Source of the DNA: Diphasiastrum complanatum
Lineage: Eukaryota > Streptophyta > Lycopodiopsida > Lycopodiales > Lycopodiaceae
Reading direction: 5' to 3'
NCBI GenBank assembly: GCA_029204225.1
Contig: CM055111.1
Span: 16,105,019-16,169,018 of the forward strand
DNA length: 64,000 bases
Shown here piece by piece: positions 58,993-64,000 of this stretch; the stretch's first letter is position 1, and every line of letters begins with the position of its first letter. Made by a program: the position numbers and the translations under genes. Below the pieces are notes generated by a model that was not told the DNA's origin, did no database searches, and saw nothing but the letters and a program-made list of their open reading frames with translations.

Positions 58993-61900
58993 CTCTCCTT
59001 AAATGGAAATGCATAACGTAACATGAAGTAACTTCTCGAAAGAGAAAAATGCAACTTGTTGTCCGAACTTCATGTTGCCAAATAAACTTCACACTGAAGT
59101 AGTCGAAATCTCATCCCCAATCATGTCCAACATATAAAAGGAAAAGAATTCGTAATAATGAAGCATCAAGTTGAAGGGTGAGGATTTGCATGCTCCATCC
59201 GAAGTAGGGAACCAACATAAACTCGACAATAAGTCAAAACATGGATTGGTAATCCATCATAGGCTCCCACATCATTCGAAAAAACTTCTTACTATAAGGA
59301 CAATAAAAAAGAGTACCAAACTCTTTTGGCATCACGTCCTGCTAAACCCCAATGACTTGCTCACATAGAATAGGCAATGTATCAACATCATGATGAAGAG
59401 TAATTGTAGAACCAAAAAATCAATAAGATGTACTGATTTTAAAGAGACATGTGCCTTCTCTTTGTAGTAAGACTTTTTTTTGTTGTCCTCCAAAGTCTCC
59501 AATAGCCGACAAGGAACTGTTATGGGCTGCTCAACACTTTGCTGCCCAAAGTGTTCCCGTCATGGACTGAAACATAATGGACTGCTCGTGATGTAAAATG
59601 GGATGTAAATGATCAAAAGAAGATGACTGAACCTGCTGTCCAACATCTTCATCATAAAAAATTGGCTAATTATCAAGAGATGCATTAACGATGGCATTAT
59701 CAAGCTGTCCCTCAAAGAGGCATGAGATGTAATGAAAAATTCTCTCCAAACAAATGTTCGCCCTTAACACTTTGAACAAAAGTATTGATTGACACATGTT
59801 GACTTCCTCCTCGATTAGTACAATACAGTTCTGAAAAGAGTTTGAATTTTTCAGCCTTTGCCAAAACATCAAATTGAAAAGATTTCGCATGAAACTTTTC
59901 ACTAATGCATCCATCACATGTTGCGGTGACTTGAAAAAAGAACATTGCTTCAACATGTATCGTTGTTGAGAGATGAAAATTCCAGCCCCATGTGGAAGAT
60001 CTACAAGAACCCATGTGGTTCTTCATGAGTGAGTCATACTCCTCTTGCATCGTGTCCTCCCAACATTTTACTCCTTTGGCCTACTCATAAAAAACAGGTT
60101 CTACTACACCATCCTCAATAGAAGTAAGAGCAAAATCAGAAAAATCAGCAAATTCTACTGATTTAGTAGAGGCACGAGTCTTCCCTGCATGGAAATGATG
60201 CACTTTGCTATCCTGCAAAGTCTGCAACAACCATTTAGGGACTGGTTTGGGCTGTCCAACAGCCTTACCTTTGTCAACACTTTGCTGTCCAAAGTGTTTA
60301 GAACTTGGACCTTGTTGTCCAGAGTTTTTCAATAGGCTGCTCTTCACAATAGATAGGTTCTTCTTGATGAACTATGGCCTGAAAATTTGAAGAAGCAATG
60401 GGCTGTCCACTAGAAGTTGATGGTAGTCGAGTCCTCTTCCGGTTTAGATGGTTACACCAAATCTGGAAATACTTCAACATATTCATCATGGGGGCAGTTC
60501 CCTTTCATACATGAGTGGGCACAACATCATAGGAGGCCTTTTCATCAAAATAAACATCACGACTCACTATGATTTTATTAGTATCCAAATTGAACAACCT
60601 ATAGCCCTTGCTTTCACTACTATAGCCAACAAAGATGCACTTAACTCCTTTATCATCAAGTTTGGATTGAAGCTTATCGGGAATGAAAGAATAAGCCGTG
60701 CAACCAAAGATGCGAAAGTGAGAAACCTTGGGCTTCTCACCATACCAAACTTCATATGGAGTCAATACCTTCAAGGCCTTAGTAGGACAACGATTGCTAA
60801 TGTATGTGGCTGTTATGACCACTTCCGCCCAAAACTTATGAGGTAGGCCCTTTGCCTTGAGCATGCATCGAGCCATATCCATAATAGTGCGATTCTTCCT
60901 TTCGACAACACCATTTTGTTGAGGTGTGTAAGGAGTTGTCATTTGACGTTGGATACCTTTGCTTGATACCGAACGTATTCTTGATATATTCCCCTCCTCG
61001 ATCAGTGCGTAGGATCTTCAAAGAGTGCCCAAATTGATTTTCTATCATTGCTAGAAAATCCTTAAAGCGTTGAAATACTTCAGATTTTGCCTTCATAGGA
61101 TAAATCCATGTAAATCTAGAAAGGTCATCAATAAAAGTAACAAAGTACTTACACCTTCCAATGGATTCGGTCCTCATTGGACCACACACATCACTATGAA
61201 CCAAATCGAACTTGCCACCAACTTGAATAGTTTCATCAATTGGAAAAGCTTGCCTTTGAAATTTTTCAAGTGTGCATACTTCGTATACATGTCCTTCGGG
61301 ATGCTCAATATTAGGAATGTCTTCAACCATTTTGAATCTCTTCAATATCTTCAAGCTAGCAAAGTTGAGATGTCCATATCTAGCATGCCATAATTCAACC
61401 AACTCCAAAGAATGTGAACTTGATGCAATAAAACAAAATGATGAAGCCCTTCGCTCATAGGTATCCATAAGAAACAATCCACCATGCAATGTTCCTGAAG
61501 CAATGATCATGAGAGATCTCGTTGGGTCTTTGATAAGACATTTGTCTTCTTTGAACTCCACAACCAAGCCTTGGTTCATAATAGTAGAGACCGATATGAG
61601 ATTCTTCTTGATTCCTGGAACATAAAGTACATTGTGAGTGTACTTCACCTCACCATTGGGTAAGATAATGACGATCCCTTCAATACCTTTGATAGGATAA
61701 GAGGTGTTATCACAACACCTTGAACTTTGCTTCCATCATGCACTTTCACAAGCTTTGTGAAGACCTCTTTGTGATAAGTCATATGATGTGTGGCACTGCT
61801 ATCAATCACCCATTCAAAAGATGAAAAAACAGCAACTTGTAAAGCTGAAGATGAGTTTCTTTTGGCTGAAAAACTAGCAAGAGTTGAAGTGGTAGAAATC

Positions 61901-62260
61901 TCATCTTGAGGAGAGATGAGATTATTAGTGACAAAAGCATAATCATTATTGAAAAGATCATCATTTTCTTCAAATTATTGCTCCAAAGTAATGATTGTTG
62001 TACTTGTATCGTTACCTCTTTCTTTTTCCTTTGCAAGCCTCTTCCTACATTCTCTAATGTGATGCCCAAATCTCTTGCAATAGTGGCACTTACCCTTCTT
62101 CTTGGATCCTTGTCCTTGATCTTGAGCTTCTTTAGATTTTTGATCACCTTTGGAAGTGTTGGAAGAAGGCTTCCCTTTCCACTTGCCTTAAATACTTTTG
62201 CTTTTTGCAAATAAACCTTGATCTTCTTGCCCACCAAATTTGATCCTTGTTTGCTCCTCT
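58993..62260 (-). mobile_element. Copia B: gag knuckle, protease, integrase, truncated RT
   Basis: From 62260 downwards: gag tail with zinc knuckle CHYCKRFGHHIREC (CCHC intact, about 62090-62045); protease WVIDSSATHHM, with DSS in place of DSG; GAG-pre-integrase (MKYTHNVLYVPGIKKNLISV, ELWHARYGHLNFASLKILK); integrase (SDVCGPMRTESIGRCKYFVT, FIDDLSRFTWIYPMK, LRTDRGGEYIKNTF, TPYTPQQNGVVERKNRTIMD, NRCPTKALKVLTPYEVWYGE, CIFVGYSSESKGYRLFNLD); then a linker rich in GQQ and Ser. RT starts MQEEYDSLMKNH and breaks off after about ten residues, joining RT-like ISQQRYMLKQ and then unrecognisable sequence to the polypurine tract. Frameshifts lie near 60942 and 61806. RNase H is absent. Confidence 0.9.
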
Positions 62261-62398
62261 TGAAGAAGTATAATGTTTTACAAACCTAGAAAGCCTATTT
62301 AAACTTTGAGAGAATACAATGTTACGTGGTGCAAACTAATATTGCGTGGCACCAAAATACGTGGTGAAATTGATCCAAACTTAAACCATAACAGGCTC
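62261..62398 (-). mobile_element. Truncated LTR start of Copia A, joined to Copia B gag
   Basis: The minus strand reads ACTTAGGAGGGAGCC (polypurine tract) and then TGTTATGGTTTAAG at about 62398, the start of an LTR. Only about 140 bases follow before gag of Copia B is readable, too short for a full LTR, and there is no primer-binding site between. The two elements therefore meet at a deletion or recombination junction. The sequence differs from the LTR at 58547-58992. Confidence 0.55.
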
Positions 62399-64000
62399 CC
62401 TCCTAAGTTTGGTCTTCTACATACTCCAAGCTTCTTCCAATGACAATGAAATAATTTTGCATGGAGTGGCTTTGTAAGAATATCCGCAACCATGTTACTT
62501 GAGTCAATGAAGATAGGGGAGATTATCTTTTTCTTGATTAGATCTCTCAAATGATGATACTTTATATGTATATGTTTGGTCCTCCCATAAAATACAGCGT
62601 CTTTTGAAAGTATACTAGCAGAAGTGTTGTCCATAAATAAAGAACTCGGGCCTTCAATAAGTTGATGTAGATGTTCAAGTATGAATTGTAGCCAAACTAT
62701 TTCATTAGAAACTCTTGAGGCTGCAATGTATTCTGCCTCGCAAGAGGATTGAGCAACGAAAGATTGCTTCTTGCATATCCATGTGACGGCTGCCCCTGAA
62801 AGTATACCACATCCTCCTGTAATGCTTTTATAATTATCCACATTAGAAGCCCAACTAGCATCACTGTATGAAGCAAGTGATAGACCACCTTGCTTTGAGA
62901 AAACAAGTCCATAATCAAAAGTAGCTTTCAATATTGTAAAACATATTTAGCATGCTTGCATTGAATAACACCAGGGTTAGTAGCAAATTGACTAAGTGTA
63001 TGAACCGCATATGCAATATCAGGTCGCGTCCAAGTAGTGAGATACATTAAAGATCCAATCAAGTTGTGATAAGGAATCTTGGACATTTCTTCATGTTCCT
63101 CTTCAATCTTCGCTCCATCTACCTTGGATAATTTTACTCCAAATAACATGGGAATGTCTTTGCCTTTGCACTCTAGCATATTGTAGTCCTTCAGGATCTT
63201 CAAAATATAATGTTGTTGATGAAGTGCAATAGTGCCTTTTATTCTGTCATGGTGAATTTGAATTCCAAGGCAAAACTTTGCCTCTCCAAGGTCCGAAACA
63301 TCAAAGATAGAGCCAATTAGCTTCTTACAATGATTGATGATAAGGAGTAGAAATTTCCTATCAACAATGAATCATCAACATAGACTATCAATAATACATA
63401 ATACTCATTCACCCTTTTAAAATAAACATTACCATCAGGAATGAATGGTATGAGCTCCAATGCTCTAAGGACTTGATCTATCTTTTTATTCCATTGCCTA
63501 GCAGATTGCTTTAAACCATATACTTTTTAAAAGCAAGCAAACCCAACTAGGATGATGTCTACTCACATAGCCTAATGGTTGCTTCATAAAAATAGATTCG
63601 TCCAGTATGCCATATAAATATGTTGTTTTCTCATCTATCTGATGCATCTCCAAATCATAATAAGCGGCCAAAGCAACTAAGTTTGCTTTACAACAGGGGA
63701 AAAAGTATCAAAATAATCAACTCCAAACTTTTGAGAATAACCTTTAGCTACACTTGAAGCGTGTGATATCACCTTCGGGTGAAAACTTCAACTTGTAGAG
63801 CCATTTGCAATCTATGTCCTTTCTTCCAAGTGGTAAAGGCTGCAGCTTCCAAACTTGATGTCTATACATGGACTCCATCTCTTCATCCATAGCTTTGCGC
63901 CATTGATCTCGTTCTTTGCTTTGCATGGCTTCTCATGCAACGTGCTGCCTCAAGAAGAGTTCGATTTTGCCGTTTTGCAACACCATTATGCTAAGGGGTG
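62399..64000 (-). mobile_element. Copia A: integrase stub fused to RT, then RNase H; runs off the window
   Basis: From 64000 downwards: the integrase C-half motif HNGVAKRQNRTLLEAARCM, which changes within a few codons to the RT start QWRKAMDEEMESMYRHQVWK and DIDCKWLYKLKFSPEGDITR; the rest of the integrase and the linker are deleted. RT then is much decayed (stops, frame changes) until ILKDYNMLECKGKDIPML, YHNLIGSLMYLTTWTRPDIA and YAVHTLSQFATNP. RNase H is well preserved: YSDASWASNVDNYKSITGGC, SCEAEYIAASRVSNEIVWLQ, MDNTSASILSKDAVFYGRTK, HIHIKYHHLRDLIKKK and ADILTKPLHAKLFHCHWKKL. The catalytic YVDD strand falls in a frame-broken part (about 63380-63350). Confidence 0.9.

Overview
The window is plant nuclear DNA: AT-rich, intron-bearing and dominated by decayed LTR retrotransposons. 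The best clue to the organism is at 55966-57373, where two exons encode the N-terminal part of a radial spoke protein 3 (RSP3) homologue. RSP3 is an axonemal protein. Flowering plants and conifers lack flagellated sperm and radial spokes, so I infer a land plant with swimming sperm: a cycad, Ginkgo, fern, lycophyte or bryophyte. Large introns, many old Copia and Gypsy copies and long compound microsatellites fit a large cycad, Ginkgo or fern genome best. No database search was possible; all assignments come from reading motifs and splice sites.

Host genes. (1) 683-1049 (+): 3' part of an ARL5/ARFC1-type small GTPase, broken by several one-base indels (pseudogene). (2) 9885-12945 (-): a complete eight-exon WHIRLY gene, WHY2-like, with a mitochondrial-type N-terminus; every splice junction can be placed and the protein is 258 aa. 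(3) 23625-27864 (+): a complete three-exon gene for a CCCH plus RING splicing factor of the RNF113/Cwc24 family, 336 aa, with a 2.86 kb intron that cuts the RING domain. (4) 55966-57373 (+): the first recognisable exons of RSP3; the rest must lie beyond the window, across an intron that has received Copia elements.

Mobile DNA. 4.4-7.2 kb: Tat/Athila-like Gypsy pol with an internal 950 bp inversion. 19.0-23.0 kb: a Copia interrupted by a foldback, repeat-rich insert. 30.2-31.06 kb: a LINE reverse-transcriptase remnant. 31.97-35.64 kb: a small non-autonomous Copia (both LTRs, 6 bp target duplication) inserted 9 bp inside the LTR of an older element. 35.8-40.8 kb: a minus-strand Copia whose integrase is cut by a chromodomain Gypsy (its LTR ends exactly at the break). 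41-44 kb: Copia debris. 44.9-49.5 kb: a second Tat-like Gypsy pol and a coiled-coil ORF downstream. 49.6-50.7 kb: an LTR with primer-binding site and a direct repeat. 53.1-55.1 kb and 58.5-64.0 kb: further minus-strand Copia elements. A tRNA-derived, 85 bp SINE-like insert with a perfect 15 bp target duplication lies at 55423-55537.

A recurring theme is that several unrelated elements carry internal deletions joining non-adjacent domains, in at least three cases in frame or nearly so (gag to RT, protease to integrase, zinc knuckle to integrase tail). The host genes are housekeeping and do not form a functional cluster. I see no new defence, biosynthetic or regulatory system.
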